Part shown: in pieces, positions 7,996-17,271 of the stretch
Layout of the letters: every line of letters begins with the position of its first letter
How positions within the stretch are numbered: the first letter of the stretch is position 1
Source of the DNA: Bacillus renqingensis
Lineage (GTDB): Bacteria > Bacillota > Bacilli > Bacillales > Cytobacillaceae
Assembly (NCBI RefSeq): GCF_016464375.1
Contig: NZ_JADDIU010000016.1
Coordinates: forward strand, 28,020-92,019
DNA: 64,000 nucleotides
Reading direction: 5' to 3'
Translations under genes and position numbers: made by a program
The notes under the pieces: model-generated
Database searches by the model: none
What the model saw: only the letters and a program-made list of their open reading frames with translations
What the model was told of the DNA's origin: nothing

Positions 7996-9078
7996 ATGGT
8001 AAATCCTACAAAGCAACAAAATTTCAAAAAGCTGCAAACTTTACTAAATGAGCTTCCTTGGTACGTTGAGGAATATATCAATCACAAACTAAGAAAGCTT
8101 TCAACTGCATCGTTATTCAATTACTGTCATGACTACAAAATCTTTTTCAACTGGATGATCTCTGAGCAATTGTGGACCGGTAGCATCAAGGATGTTCCGT
8201 TGGAACGTTTGGAAAAACTTACGGTGCTTGAAATGGAAGGATTCTTAAATTTTCTTCATTATCAGCTCAATAATAAGGAATTAACAGTCAATCGTAAGTT
8301 ATCGGCGCTAAAATCATTGTTTAACTACCTTCAGAATATTGCTGAAACACCAGATTTACAACCGTATATCAACCGCAATGTAATGGCCAAAATTGAATTT
8401 AATGAGATAAAAGAAACAATGGAAACACGGGCCAATAAAATGGAAGGAAAAATTTTGCTTGGTGACGAATATGAACAGTTTCGCTTATTTGTAGCTCGTG
8501 AATACGGTGAGCTAAACAAAGATAACAAAAAAATCTTGAACTTTTACCAATTAAATAAAGAACGTGATACGGCGATTATTTCGTTGATCTTAGGCTCAGG
8601 TCTGCGCTTATCGGAGTTAGTTGGTCTAGACCTCGATGATATTGATTTCAGCAAGTATTGCGCCAGAGTTATCCGCAAAGGAAATAAAGAACAATTTGTT
8701 TATTTCAGTCAGATTGCAATGGATGATTTGCAGGAATATTTATCGATCCGGACGGCTAAATACCAGGTTGATAAGAACTTGAAAGCATTATTTGTAGCTG
8801 CTCCAATGGGACCAAAAGGAAAATCAAGACGATTAACAGCCAGATCTGTTGAGAAATTAGTAGAAAAATATGCTGCAGCATTCGGGAAACCAGCGTTATC
8901 GGTACATAAATTACGGCATTCATTTGCTACCAGATATCACGCAGAAATCAACGATGTACCGAAATTACGGCGGCAATTAGGTCATTCATCCATTCAAACA
9001 ACGATGATTTACACACATATTCGTAATGATGATTTGAAGCTTGCTGTTGATAAAATGGATATGCCAAAGGAACAATAA
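7996..9078 (+). CDS. xerS: Tyrosine recombinase XerS
   Basis: A 360-residue tyrosine recombinase. XerC/XerD are about 300 residues; this length and the N-terminal sequence fit the single-protein XerS type, which resolves chromosome dimers at an atypical dif site in streptococci. The catalytic set is present: Arg204 (GSGLRLSELVGL), His304 and Arg307 (HKLRHSFATRYH), His330 (LGHSSIQTT) and the nucleophile Tyr339 (MIYTHI). The N-terminal SAM-like core-binding domain spans about residues 20-115. It is transcribed alone from its own promoter and ends in an 11-bp hairpin. Whether it replaces or supplements XerC/XerD cannot be told from this window. Confidence 0.88.
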   Translation: MVNPTKQQNFKKLQTLLNELPWYVEEYINHKLRKLSTASLFNYCHDYKIFFNWMISEQLWTGSIKDVPLERLEKLTVLEMEGFLNFLHYQLNNKELTVNRKLSALKSLFNYLQNIAETPDLQPYINRNVMAKIEFNEIKETMETRANKMEGKILLGDEYEQFRLFVAREYGELNKDNKKILNFYQLNKERDTAIISLILGSGLRLSELVGLDLDDIDFSKYCARVIRKGNKEQFVYFSQIAMDDLQEYLSIRTAKYQVDKNLKALFVAAPMGPKGKSRRLTARSVEKLVEKYAAAFGKPALSVHKLRHSFATRYHAEINDVPKLRRQLGHSSIQTTMIYTHIRNDDLKLAVDKMDMPKEQ

Positions 9079-9106
9079 CAGCTGCCAGTTAAAATTGGCA
9101 GCTGTT
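9077..9106. terminator. Hairpin after xerS
   Basis: Perfect 11-bp stem AACAGCTGCCA / TGGCAGCTGTT with an 8-nt loop starting at the xerS stop codon. No T-run follows. Confidence 0.6.
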
Positions 9107-9481
9107 CCTCCTCTATTAGAATCATTTTATCAGTTTACATAATATTATTATATTATACAAATTTGGTTTTGTCTCAATTACCAAGTATACTTAAGATAGT
9201 GAGACAGAATCAAATTTTTTCTTATTACCGTTTCATGATATTCAAAAAATCGCTAATAAATCGTTTTAATCATCCAATACGTTTTTATTTTTCCTTGTTT
9301 AAACATTGCATTATTATTGATTTCTTATTAGTCTTCTTCCCTATAAGTTTTTCCTAAAAGAAAAACCAAGCAATAAACATCTGGCATTAAAGTTATAGCC
9401 CCGTTACATTAGAACTTGCCCCTCTCCCCTCATTCAGTTAGATAGAAAATTATAGAATGGAATATTCTAATCTATTAAAAT
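9107..9481. other. AT-rich gene-free stretch containing a dif-arm-like sequence
   Basis: No credible gene. A 64-codon ORF (9163-9357) lacks a ribosome site and has no family character. At 9132-9150 lies AGTTTACATAATATTATTA, an exact copy of a 19-mer at 32008-32026. Its first 11 bases equal the XerD-side arm of the B. subtilis dif site as I remember it. The rest of a possible 28-bp site (to 9159) is AT-rich and does not match the XerC arm. Confidence 0.5.
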
Positions 9482-9520
9482 AAAAAATGCTTAGAAAGCG
9501 TACGAGCCTTCTAAGCATTT
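9482..9520 (-). terminator. Terminator of the MarR-ABC operon
   Basis: On the minus strand AAATGCTTAGAA pairs with TTCTAAGCATTT (12 bp), followed by TTTATTTT. Confidence 0.85.
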
Positions 9521-9529
9521 AGTCGTGTA

Positions 9530-11398
9530 CTATCCAACATTTTTCATCCCGCCGCCGGCAAACTGGCTATTGTACAAGTCTGCATAAAAGCCGCCCTGAT
9601 GCAGCAGTTCCTGGTGATTTCCTTTTTCAATGACTTTGCCCTGATTCATGACTAATATGAGATCCGCCCCCCGAATCGTGGACAACCTGTGGGCGATGAT
9701 GAAGCTGGTGCGACCCTGCATCAAATGGTCCATCGCCTTTTGAATTTGCACCTCGGTCCGGGTATCCACACTGCTTGTCGCCTCATCAAGGATTAACATC
9801 GCCGGATTGGCTAGAATCGCCCTAGCGATTGTTAGCAATTGTTTTTGTCCTTGCGAAATGTTGGATGCTTCCTCATTAAGAATTGTATCGTAGCCGTCAG
9901 GAAGAGTCCGAATAAAGTGGTCGGCATTCGCCGCCTGAGCCGCTGCAACTATTTCCCGTTCTGTTGCCCCTTCGCGACCGTAGGCAATGTTATCGCGAAT
10001 TGTACTATTAAAGAGCCATGTATCCTGGAGCACCATCCCGAATAAGCTACGCAAATCGGCCCTTCGCATCTCCCTTGTATCCACGCCATCAATCAAAATC
10101 TTGCCTGAATTGATTTCGTAGAAACGCATTAATAGATTAATAAGCGTGGTTTTACCGGCCCCCGTCGGTCCAACAATTGCAATCTTTTGACCAGGTTTTA
10201 CGGAAATATTCATATCCTCGATTAACAGTTCATCTTTCTTATAACCGAAGGATACATGCTCAAATTCAACTTCACCTTTTGGAGCAGTAATAACTTTAGG
10301 CTCAACAGCTTCCGGAACTTCCTCTGATTCATCTAAGATTTCAAACACCCGCTCTGCGCTTGCAATCGTTGATTGAATGATGTTTGTAATTTGCGCCGTT
10401 TGCGTAATCGGCTGGGAAAATTGTCTGGCATATTGAATGAATGCTTGAATATCGCCAATTTCAATTGCTTTTTTCGTGACGAGAATTCCGCCGGCAACTG
10501 ATACAAACACATATCCAATATTGTTGATAAACGACATAATAGGCATAATCATGCCTGAAACAAATTGCGCCTTCCACCCAGAGTGATACAATTTTTCATT
10601 GATTACTTCAAAATCGGCTATGGATTTCTTTTCTTGGCCAAAAACCTTGATGATTTTATGACCGGTGTACATCTCTTCCACGTGCCCGTTTAACTGGCCC
10701 AGTGCCATTTGTTGTCCTATAAAATAGCGTTGTGATTTTCTTGCGATACTTGCCGTCGCGACAAAACTGAGCGGTAAGGTAATGACTACAATTAAAGTCA
10801 TCAGAGGGCTAATCGAGAGCATCATGACGATTACTCCAATTAAAGTCACGATAGATGTAATCAACTGTGTTAAGCTTTGCTGCAGGGTCGTGCTAATATT
10901 ATCCACATCGTTGACGGCCCGGCTGAGAATTTCTCCATGAGTCCGGCCATCAAAATATTTTAACGGCAGCCGGTTCAGCTTTTCTTCCACTTCTTTACGG
11001 AGGTGGTAAACCGTTTTTTGTGCAACCCCCGCCATGATGTATTGCTGCACATAGGCAAAAGCAGCGCTTAAAAGATAAAGACCAATAAGCAGCAGGATAA
11101 TATTCCCGATATAGGTAAAATCGATATGGGCACCGGGAACACCCTTTAATTTCATCATCAAACCTTCAAACAGTTTTGTTGTTGCTTTCCCCATAATTTT
11201 CGGGCTGACGATGGAAAACACGGTACTGATGATGGCGGTGATAAAGACAGCCAAAAGCTGCCCTTTATATGGCTTTAAATAAGTTATTAATCGCTTTAAC
11301 GTCCCTTTAAAATTCTTTGCTTTTGGTGCTGGCATTCCCATGCCGCGAGAACTTCCAGGGCGCTGTTCAGATTTTTCGTTCTTAGTATTTGAACTCAT
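9530..11398 (-). CDS. ABC multidrug exporter subunit with canonical Walker B (heterodimer partner)
   Basis: A 622-residue half-transporter with an N-terminal six-helix exporter domain (about residues 40-340) and a C-terminal nucleotide-binding domain: Walker A GPTGAGKTTL, Walker B AMLILDEATSSVD with the catalytic Glu, H-loop IIAHRLST. Its signature is NISQGQKQ instead of LSGGQ. This altered signature, together with the Asp in the partner's Walker B, forms the degenerate ATP site of heterodimeric exporters such as TM287/288 or BmrC/BmrD. The start overlaps the partner's stop by 4 nt. It resembles YfiC of B. subtilis. It probably exports drugs or lipophilic compounds; the substrate is unknown. 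Confidence 0.9.
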   Translation of the reverse strand: MSSNTKNEKSEQRPGSSRGMGMPAPKAKNFKGTLKRLITYLKPYKGQLLAVFITAIISTVFSIVSPKIMGKATTKLFEGLMMKLKGVPGAHIDFTYIGNIILLLIGLYLLSAAFAYVQQYIMAGVAQKTVYHLRKEVEEKLNRLPLKYFDGRTHGEILSRAVNDVDNISTTLQQSLTQLITSIVTLIGVIVMMLSISPLMTLIVVITLPLSFVATASIARKSQRYFIGQQMALGQLNGHVEEMYTGHKIIKVFGQEKKSIADFEVINEKLYHSGWKAQFVSGMIMPIMSFINNIGYVFVSVAGGILVTKKAIEIGDIQAFIQYARQFSQPITQTAQITNIIQSTIASAERVFEILDESEEVPEAVEPKVITAPKGEVEFEHVSFGYKKDELLIEDMNISVKPGQKIAIVGPTGAGKTTLINLLMRFYEINSGKILIDGVDTREMRRADLRSLFGMVLQDTWLFNSTIRDNIAYGREGATEREIVAAAQAANADHFIRTLPDGYDTILNEEASNISQGQKQLLTIARAILANPAMLILDEATSSVDTRTEVQIQKAMDHLMQGRTSFIIAHRLSTIRGADLILVMNQGKVIEKGNHQELLHQGGFYADLYNSQFAGGGMKNVG

Positions 11399-13122
11399 GC
11401 AATCTCCTCCTCTGACAGCTGCGACATCACAATTTCACGATATACCTTGCTCGTTTCCATTAATTGTGTATGTTTACCGATACCAGCTATTTTGCCGTTA
11501 TCAAGGACTATGATTTGATCTGCATCCATAATGGTGCTGACGCGCTGGGCGACAATTAACACCGTAGCATTTCCGGTCTCTTCTTTTAATGCGGCACGCA
11601 GCTTAGCATCGGTTTTAAAGTCCAGCGCAGAAAAACTATCATCAAACACATAGATTTCCGGCTTTCTCACAAGCGCGCGGGCAATCGATAAACGCTGTTT
11701 TTGTCCCCCGGAAACATTCGTTCCACCTTGGGCAATCATCGTATCATAGCCCTCCGGCATTGTCGCAATAAATTCTGACGCTTGGGCGATTTCGGCAGCG
11801 TGCCGTACTTCTTCCTCTGTGGCCTCTTCTTTCCCATAACGAATATTTTCTGCAATCGTCCCTGTGAAAAGAACAGCTTGTTGTGGAACGAAACCGATTT
11901 TTTGCCGCAGGCTTTCCTGCGTCATATCCCGAACATCGATCCCGTCTAGCAGCACTTTGCCGCTTGCAACATCATAAAAGCGAGGAATCAGATTAATGAG
12001 CGTTGATTTTCCTGATCCAGTTCCGCCGATAATCGCGGTCACTTCACCTGGATTCATTTTAAAAGAAATATTGGAAATAGCTGCCACTTCGGCACCAGGG
12101 TAGCTGAAACTGACATCTTGGAATTCAACTTGCCCATACCCTGCTTTAGGCTTAATTGGCTGAGCCGGGTTTTGAATATCAGCAACGGTCTCGAGTACCT
12201 CAACAATCCTTCCGGCAGAAACGGATGCCCTCGGAATCAACACGAACATCATAGCAAGCATCAAGAAGGAAAACATGATTTGCATCGCATATTGGATAAA
12301 CGCCATCATGTCGCCGACTTCCATATGGCCATTGCTGATGCGAATGCTCCCAAACCAAATAATCGCGACAGAAGTAAGGTTTAAAATGATCATCATCATT
12401 GGCATCATTACAGCCATAATTTTATTTACTTTAATGGCCGTTTGCGTTAAATCCCAGTTGGCAGCGTCGAACCGCTTTTTTTCATGGTCAACCCGATTAA
12501 AGGAACGGATGACACGAATCCCGGTTAAATTTTCTCGTAAAACGCGGTTGAGTTTATCGAGTTTTAGTTGCATTGCTTTAAAAAGCGGAATGGCCTTTCT
12601 TTGGACGATTAAAATAACTATGATCAGAATAGGAATCGCTACAGCAAGAACCAAGGTTAACTTTGTATCTTTTGATAAGGCCATGATAATCCCACCGATA
12701 CACATCATCGGAGCCAGGACCATCATTCGCAGCACCATAATGAGTACTTGTTGGATTTGCGTAATATCATTGGTGGTTCTGGTAATTAACGAAGCGGTGC
12801 CAAATTGATCGAATTCATGTAATGAAAAGGCACCTACATGTGAAAAGACTTTGCTGCGTAATAGTTTACCGAATCCCGAGGCTGCTTTTGCCGAAAAAAA
12901 GCTCGCCGTAACGGAACAAATCATCCCTCCAGCGGCAACGAGCAGCATGAAACCGCCAATTTTCCAAATGTAATGGGTATCGCCGGTAACAACACCTTTA
13001 TCAACAATGTCGGACATTAAGGTTGGCAGGTATAGTTCCGCTAATGATTGCAGCAGGATAAGACCGAGGACAAAATAAATCGGGATTTGAAATGATTTTA
13101 GATATTTCATCAGTTTTAACAT
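11395..13122 (-). CDS. ABC multidrug exporter subunit with degenerate Walker B (heterodimer partner)
   Basis: A 575-residue half-transporter with six N-terminal membrane helices and an ATPase domain: Walker A GGTGSGKSTL, signature NVSGGQKQR, Walker B EIYVFDDSFSALD. The second Asp replaces the catalytic Glu, so this subunit carries the non-hydrolysing site of a heterodimer with the product of 9530-11398. The H-loop is also changed (IVAQRVST, with Gln for His), consistent with a degenerate site. It resembles B. subtilis YfiB. It lies 15 nt downstream of the MarR gene and is surely co-transcribed and controlled by it. Confidence 0.9.
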   Translation of the reverse strand: MLKLMKYLKSFQIPIYFVLGLILLQSLAELYLPTLMSDIVDKGVVTGDTHYIWKIGGFMLLVAAGGMICSVTASFFSAKAASGFGKLLRSKVFSHVGAFSLHEFDQFGTASLITRTTNDITQIQQVLIMVLRMMVLAPMMCIGGIIMALSKDTKLTLVLAVAIPILIIVILIVQRKAIPLFKAMQLKLDKLNRVLRENLTGIRVIRSFNRVDHEKKRFDAANWDLTQTAIKVNKIMAVMMPMMMIILNLTSVAIIWFGSIRISNGHMEVGDMMAFIQYAMQIMFSFLMLAMMFVLIPRASVSAGRIVEVLETVADIQNPAQPIKPKAGYGQVEFQDVSFSYPGAEVAAISNISFKMNPGEVTAIIGGTGSGKSTLINLIPRFYDVASGKVLLDGIDVRDMTQESLRQKIGFVPQQAVLFTGTIAENIRYGKEEATEEEVRHAAEIAQASEFIATMPEGYDTMIAQGGTNVSGGQKQRLSIARALVRKPEIYVFDDSFSALDFKTDAKLRAALKEETGNATVLIVAQRVSTIMDADQIIVLDNGKIAGIGKHTQLMETSKVYREIVMSQLSEEEIA

Positions 13123-13137
13123 GGTTGTTCAACTCCA

Positions 13138-13596
13138 TTAGCGGTTTGATTCTTGAAAATATTGTTGTACTTTGGAGAGCAATTCGGCCAATTGTTCGCT
13201 TTCTTCTTCTCCTAAATAGTCGATTAGTCCGAGTAAGGTTTCCGTGAATGCTTCTCTTGCTTTTCGGGCAACCTCCATGCCCTTCGGAGACAGTTTAATT
13301 TTTACCACTCGCCGGTCATTAGGGTCTATCCTTCTCTCGATTAGGCCGTCTTTTTCAAGTGTATTTATAATTTGTGTCACGGTTGGTGGGGTGACTTTTA
13401 ACAGCTGGCTGATTTCCGAGACCTTCATTTCCCGCTGTTTCTTGTTTGCCCCTTGTTCGATAGCAGCTAACACCTTAAATTCACTTGGATTATACCTTCG
13501 ATTTTTTTTATCATGCCAGCCGGCTTTACGGAATTGCATGAACACTTGAAGCAGTTTTTGTGCTGTGGCACTTTCTATATTAGCCACCGTTTTCAC
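13138..13596 (-). CDS. MarR-family transcriptional regulator of the ABC exporter
   Basis: A 152-residue MarR protein with the winged helix: ISQLLKVTPPTVTQIINTLE as the DNA-reading helices (about residues 65-85) and the wing DGLIERRIDPNDRRVVKIKL. It is the first gene of a three-gene operon with a heterodimeric drug exporter, so it most likely represses the pump until a ligand binds. A near-perfect promoter with two direct repeats between it and the start codon fits autoregulation. The ligand is unknown. Confidence 0.9.
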   Translation of the reverse strand: MKTVANIESATAQKLLQVFMQFRKAGWHDKKNRRYNPSEFKVLAAIEQGANKKQREMKVSEISQLLKVTPPTVTQIINTLEKDGLIERRIDPNDRRVVKIKLSPKGMEVARKAREAFTETLLGLIDYLGEEESEQLAELLSKVQQYFQESNR

Positions 13597-13605
13597 CTCG
13601 TTATT

Positions 13606-13681
13606 TAATTAAGTTTGCTAATAATTAAGTTACTAAATTATTTACGAACCTAATTATATGACCGGAGAAAACAAGTGTCAA
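13606..13681 (-). promoter_or_regulatory. Sigma-A promoter and candidate MarR operator
   Basis: On the minus strand TTGACA (complement of 13676-13681), 17 nt, TATAAT (complement of 13653-13658): a full consensus promoter. Downstream of it, TAATTAAGTT occurs twice (plus strand 13606-13615 and 13622-13631), exactly 16 nt apart, each followed by a CTAA. These half-sites lie between the start point and the gene, where a repressor would block transcription. Confidence 0.8.
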
Positions 13682-13952
13682 TCTATTTATACTGAATTGG
13701 TGATTCGATTTAAAAAAAGGAATCAAGGGGGGATTGGCTGGCGACCGTGGAGAGAAAGAATAAGGAGTGTCAGTCGCTTCTACACCTAATTGACGACCGG
13801 AAAATTGGTCGCCAATAAACTAGATCGGCGACCATGCAGAAGAAACACAAATGGTCGCCAATCATTAAACTGATCTCCTAAATTGTTTAGAAAAACTGGG
13901 GGACTCCGAGATTGCTTCTATTTGTTCTCATGAAAGTTTTACAATTATTTAA
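13682..13952. repeat. Gene-free stretch with five GGCGACC-type repeats
   Basis: No gene. Repeat units are GGCGACC at 13740-13746, GACGACC at 13792-13798, GGTCGCC at 13807-13813, GGCGACC at 13827-13833 and GGTCGCC at 13853-13859, in alternating orientation and flanked by AAT-rich spacers. Adjacent opposite copies can pair as hairpins. It looks like a degenerated dispersed intergenic repeat, not a regulatory site. Confidence 0.55.
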
Positions 13953-14705
13953 TTACTCCTCCACCTCCATAACTTTAACATCAAGTAATTTCCATTTCTT
14001 ATTTGAATAGGACCAGGTTGATTCTACATTTGCAATGGTATCACCATTGGCAATCCCCGCTACTCGCTGGACTCCCTTTACTCCCAGTTTCCCATCTTTA
14101 AGCTGAACCGGCTTAAAAATGGAGTAGGAGTGAACCATCAGCTCTGTCGGTTCATTCAATTTGCCTTTATAGTAAAGTCCTAGCTTTTTATAATAAGGTT
14201 TCCTATTCTTTAGATTAAAGTGATAGGTTTTTCCGGTTTCCTTAATTTTGATCTCTGCTTGATAACCTTTTAAAAAACGACTTTCCATTTCAACTGGTTC
14301 AGGTACAGTTAAATCGATGTGATTAAAGTCCTTAAATGAATGTAAAAAGGTAAGGACATCCCCGCCGCTTCCCCCAGTTTGAACACTTGCAAACACATCC
14401 TTTACACCATCGTGATTTAAATCAACTAATTGAAATGATGCTTTTACCCCGCTTTCTAATGGAATCGTATAGTTTTTTCCATTGGATGCTGAGACCTCAA
14501 TAAAAATCTTCTTTAAAAAACTTTTTTCATCCTGATAAGGGACGCCTTTTAGCAAAATTGTCTCTAAATCTCCATCTCCGGTAATATCCGCTTTCTGTTC
14601 GGAAATCGTAATGGTTTTGTCTTTTTCATCGACTGCTGCGTACACGACAGTGGTTAGCGATATTAGAAAAAAGCCGACAAAAGCTAAAAACGTTTCTTTT
14701 TTCAT
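13953..14705 (-). CDS. Secreted protein with VCBS/FG-GAP-like calcium loop, function unknown
   Basis: A 250-residue exported protein. Residues 1-23 are a signal peptide (lysine pair, hydrophobic core, VVYA before the likely cut). Two Asp-rich loops, DITGDGDLE (near 40) and DLNHDGVKD (near 114), resemble calcium-binding turns of VCBS/FG-GAP proteins. The C-terminal region (NVESTWSYSNKKWKLLDVKV) resembles the end of other Bacillus surface proteins. The ribosome site GGGGAGG is strong. It stands alone between the MarR operon and parC. No specific function can be given. Confidence 0.65.
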   Translation of the reverse strand: MKKETFLAFVGFFLISLTTVVYAAVDEKDKTITISEQKADITGDGDLETILLKGVPYQDEKSFLKKIFIEVSASNGKNYTIPLESGVKASFQLVDLNHDGVKDVFASVQTGGSGGDVLTFLHSFKDFNHIDLTVPEPVEMESRFLKGYQAEIKIKETGKTYHFNLKNRKPYYKKLGLYYKGKLNEPTELMVHSYSIFKPVQLKDGKLGVKGVQRVAGIANGDTIANVESTWSYSNKKWKLLDVKVMEVEE

Positions 14706-14754
14706 CTTACATCCTCCCCTAAAAACTGATACAAGCTAGTATACCCAATTCATG

Positions 14755-14787
14755 AAAAAAGACTCTCATTTTACTAGAGAGTCTTTT
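14755..14787 (-). terminator. Terminator of parE-parC
   Basis: On the minus strand AAAAGACTCTC pairs with GAGAGTCTTTT and runs into TTTTTT. Confidence 0.85.
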
Positions 14788-14826
14788 AAAAAAGTCTATG
14801 CAATTGAACTTGCTGTTCAAAACCTG

Positions 14827-17271
14827 CTATTCACTTGGAGTTTCCTCTGCTTTTACCTTCCAAAGATCTGTCACTTTTCCGTTTTCTCCCTCATCAAGGA
14901 TAAACGAGCCATTTGAATAGCGGTCACTAAACCGAATTTCTCCTGCTTTAACCGTTTCGATGCAGCCTTTTTCCGTTTGGATGAAGACTTCATCCTGATT
15001 ACCCGCAACAGCAAAACCGATAATACGATGCGGATTCGCTTTTAGTTCACGTAAGATGACAACACCGCGTTTAGCACGGGTGGATTTTTCAAATTCAGTT
15101 AATTTCATCCGTTTCAAGGCACCGCGCTGTGTGGCAATCACTATGGATTCAGACGTACTGCCCTCAGGAGTAATAAGCTGGCCGCCAACTACGTAGTCGC
15201 CATCTTTTAAATTCATTCCTTTAACACCAGCAGCCCGAATTCCGACGATACTAATTTCTTCCTCGTCAAACCATAGGGCATAACCAAAATGAGTAACCAA
15301 GAACAATTCTTTCTGTCCATCCGTTTGATAGACATCAACGACCCGATCATCTTCCTTCAGATTGATGCCAACAAGCGGCTTGGAATAACGCTGTGCTTTA
15401 TACTGTTTTAACATCGATTTTTTCACCATGCCATTTTTTGTAACAAACAGAAGGAACCCATCCGTTTCAAAGTCATTCACCGGTATTGCCTTGACGATTT
15501 CCTCATTACGGTCAATTGGAATAATATTGGCCACATGCTGGCCCAAATCCTTCCAGCGAATATCCGGCAGTTCATGAACTGGACAGTATAAGTAATTGCC
15601 TTTGTTTGTAAATAGCAGCAATACATCTTGTGTATTCATTTCAAGCTGTGCTAGCAGACGATCGGATTCCTTCATAGCAAAATCCTGACCGTTTGAGGCC
15701 GCATAGGAACGCTGGCTTGTCCGTTTCACATAGCCTTCTTTTGTAACCGTGACGATGACATCCTCGCTGGCAACCATAACCTCGAGATTAATTTTGATTT
15801 CTTCAATTTCAGCTTCGATTTTTGAACGGCGCTCATCAACGAAGCGCTTTTTCACGTCTTTTAGTTCTTTTTTAATAACAGAGTGAAGCTTCTTCTCGCT
15901 TTCTAAAATGCTGGTTAACTCGATAATTTTCTTTGCCAATTCATCCGCTTCATTTCTCAGGGCGGTGATATCTGTATTGGTTAACCGGTACAATTGTAGC
16001 GAAACAATCGCTTCCGCTTGTGCCTCAGTAAATGCAAATTCGGCGATTAAATTGTCTTTCGCATTGCGTTTATCCTTTGATGCCCGGATCGCAGCAATCA
16101 CTTCATCAAGGATCGACAAGGCCTTCATTAAGCCTTCGACAATATGCTGGCGTTCCTTCGCTTTTTGGAGTTCAAACTTTGCTCTCCTTGTGACTACTTC
16201 CTTCTGGTGTTCGATATAGGCATCAAGCAGGTCACGCAGTCCCATCAGTTTTGGACGCTTATTATGGATGGCGACCATATTAAAATTGTATGTAACTTGA
16301 AGGTCGCTGTTTTTATATAAATAGTTCAAAACACCTGTCGCATCGACGTCCTTTTTCAGTTCAATCACAATGCGTAAACCGGTACGGTCGGTTTCATCAC
16401 GTACTTCAGAAATCCCCTCGACTTTACGGTCCAGGCGGAATTCATCCATTTTTTTGACGAGATTCGCCTTATTGACTTCATACGGAATTTCCGTGATGAC
16501 AATTTGCTGTCTGCCGCCACGGATGTCTTCAATCTGTGCTTTTCCGCGGACAATTATCTTACCTTTACCGGTTTCATAGGCCTTTTTAATCCCATCGATC
16601 CCCTGAATAATGCCTCCGGTAGGAAAATCAGGTCCATTTATGACCGTCATCAATTCATCAACAGATACATCGGGCTTATCCATCTTCATTATCACACCGT
16701 CAATGACTTCACCAAGATGATGGGGTGGGATATCGGTTGCATAACCTGCCGAAATCCCAGTAGAACCATTTACAAGCAAGTTCGGAAATATCGCTGGCAA
16801 TACAGTAGGTTCCATTGAAGTATCGTCAAAGTTTGGGATAAAATCAACCGTTTGTTTCTCAATATCACGCAAAAGTTCTGCCGCAATTGCGGATAGTCTT
16901 GCTTCTGTATAACGCATCGCTGCTGGCGGGTCACCATCGACACTGCCATTATTTCCATGCATTTCCACCAACACCTTACGAACCTTCCATTCCTGACTCA
17001 TCCGGACCATCGCCTCATAAACAGAGGAATCACCATGCGGGTGATAATTACCAATGACGTTACCAACGGTTTTTGCCGCTTTACGGAAGCCTTTGTCATG
17101 GGTATTGCCTTCTACATGCATCGCGTACAAGATTCTGCGCTGCACCGGTTTCAAACCGTCCCGGGCGTCCGGCAGGGCCCGTTCTTGAATAATATATTTA
17201 CTATATCGGCCAAAACGATCGCCGAGGACATCTTCTAATGGGAGGTCACGAAATTTCTCTTGTGCATTCAT
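14827..17271 (-). CDS. parC: DNA topoisomerase IV subunit A
   Basis: ParC (814 residues) cuts and rejoins DNA to unlink daughter chromosomes together with ParE. The breakage-reunion domain holds the catalytic Tyr121 in [10 protein letters not shown]. The quinolone-determining stretch [12 protein letters not shown] has Ser82 and Glu86, the drug-sensitive state. The C-terminal third carries the beta-pinwheel blades ([22 protein letters not shown]). Length fits B. subtilis ParC (about 806). The ATG overlaps the parE stop (ATGA). ParC instead of GyrA is inferred from the neighbouring ParE, synteny with B. subtilis and lack of a clear GyrA box. Confidence 0.95.
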   Translation of the reverse strand: MNAQEKFRDLPLEDVLGDRFGRYSKYIIQERALPDARDGLKPVQRRILYAMHVEGNTHDKGFRKAAKTVGNVIGNYHPHGDSSVYEAMVRMSQEWKVRKVLVEMHGNNGSVDGDPPAAMRYTEARLSAIAAELLRDIEKQTVDFIPNFDDTSMEPTVLPAIFPNLLVNGSTGISAGYATDIPPHHLGEVIDGVIMKMDKPDVSVDELMTVINGPDFPTGGIIQGIDGIKKAYETGKGKIIVRGKAQIEDIRGGRQQIVITEIPYEVNKANLVKKMDEFRLDRKVEGISEVRDETDRTGLRIVIELKKDVDATGVLNYLYKNSDLQVTYNFNMVAIHNKRPKLMGLRDLLDAYIEHQKEVVTRRAKFELQKAKERQHIVEGLMKALSILDEVIAAIRASKDKRNAKDNLIAEFAFTEAQAEAIVSLQLYRLTNTDITALRNEADELAKKIIELTSILESEKKLHSVIKKELKDVKKRFVDERRSKIEAEIEEIKINLEVMVASEDVIVTVTKEGYVKRTSQRSYAASNGQDFAMKESDRLLAQLEMNTQDVLLLFTNKGNYLYCPVHELPDIRWKDLGQHVANIIPIDRNEEIVKAIPVNDFETDGFLLFVTKNGMVKKSMLKQYKAQRYSKPLVGINLKEDDRVVDVYQTDGQKELFLVTHFGYALWFDEEEISIVGIRAAGVKGMNLKDGDYVVGGQLITPEGSTSESIVIATQRGALKRMKLTEFEKSTRAKRGVVILRELKANPHRIIGFAVAGNQDEVFIQTEKGCIETVKAGEIRFSDRYSNGSFILDEGENGKVTDLWKVKAEETPSE

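Noticed and set aside
9163..9357. 64-codon ORF downstream of xerS
   Set aside because: AT-rich, no ribosome site, composition like non-coding DNA.
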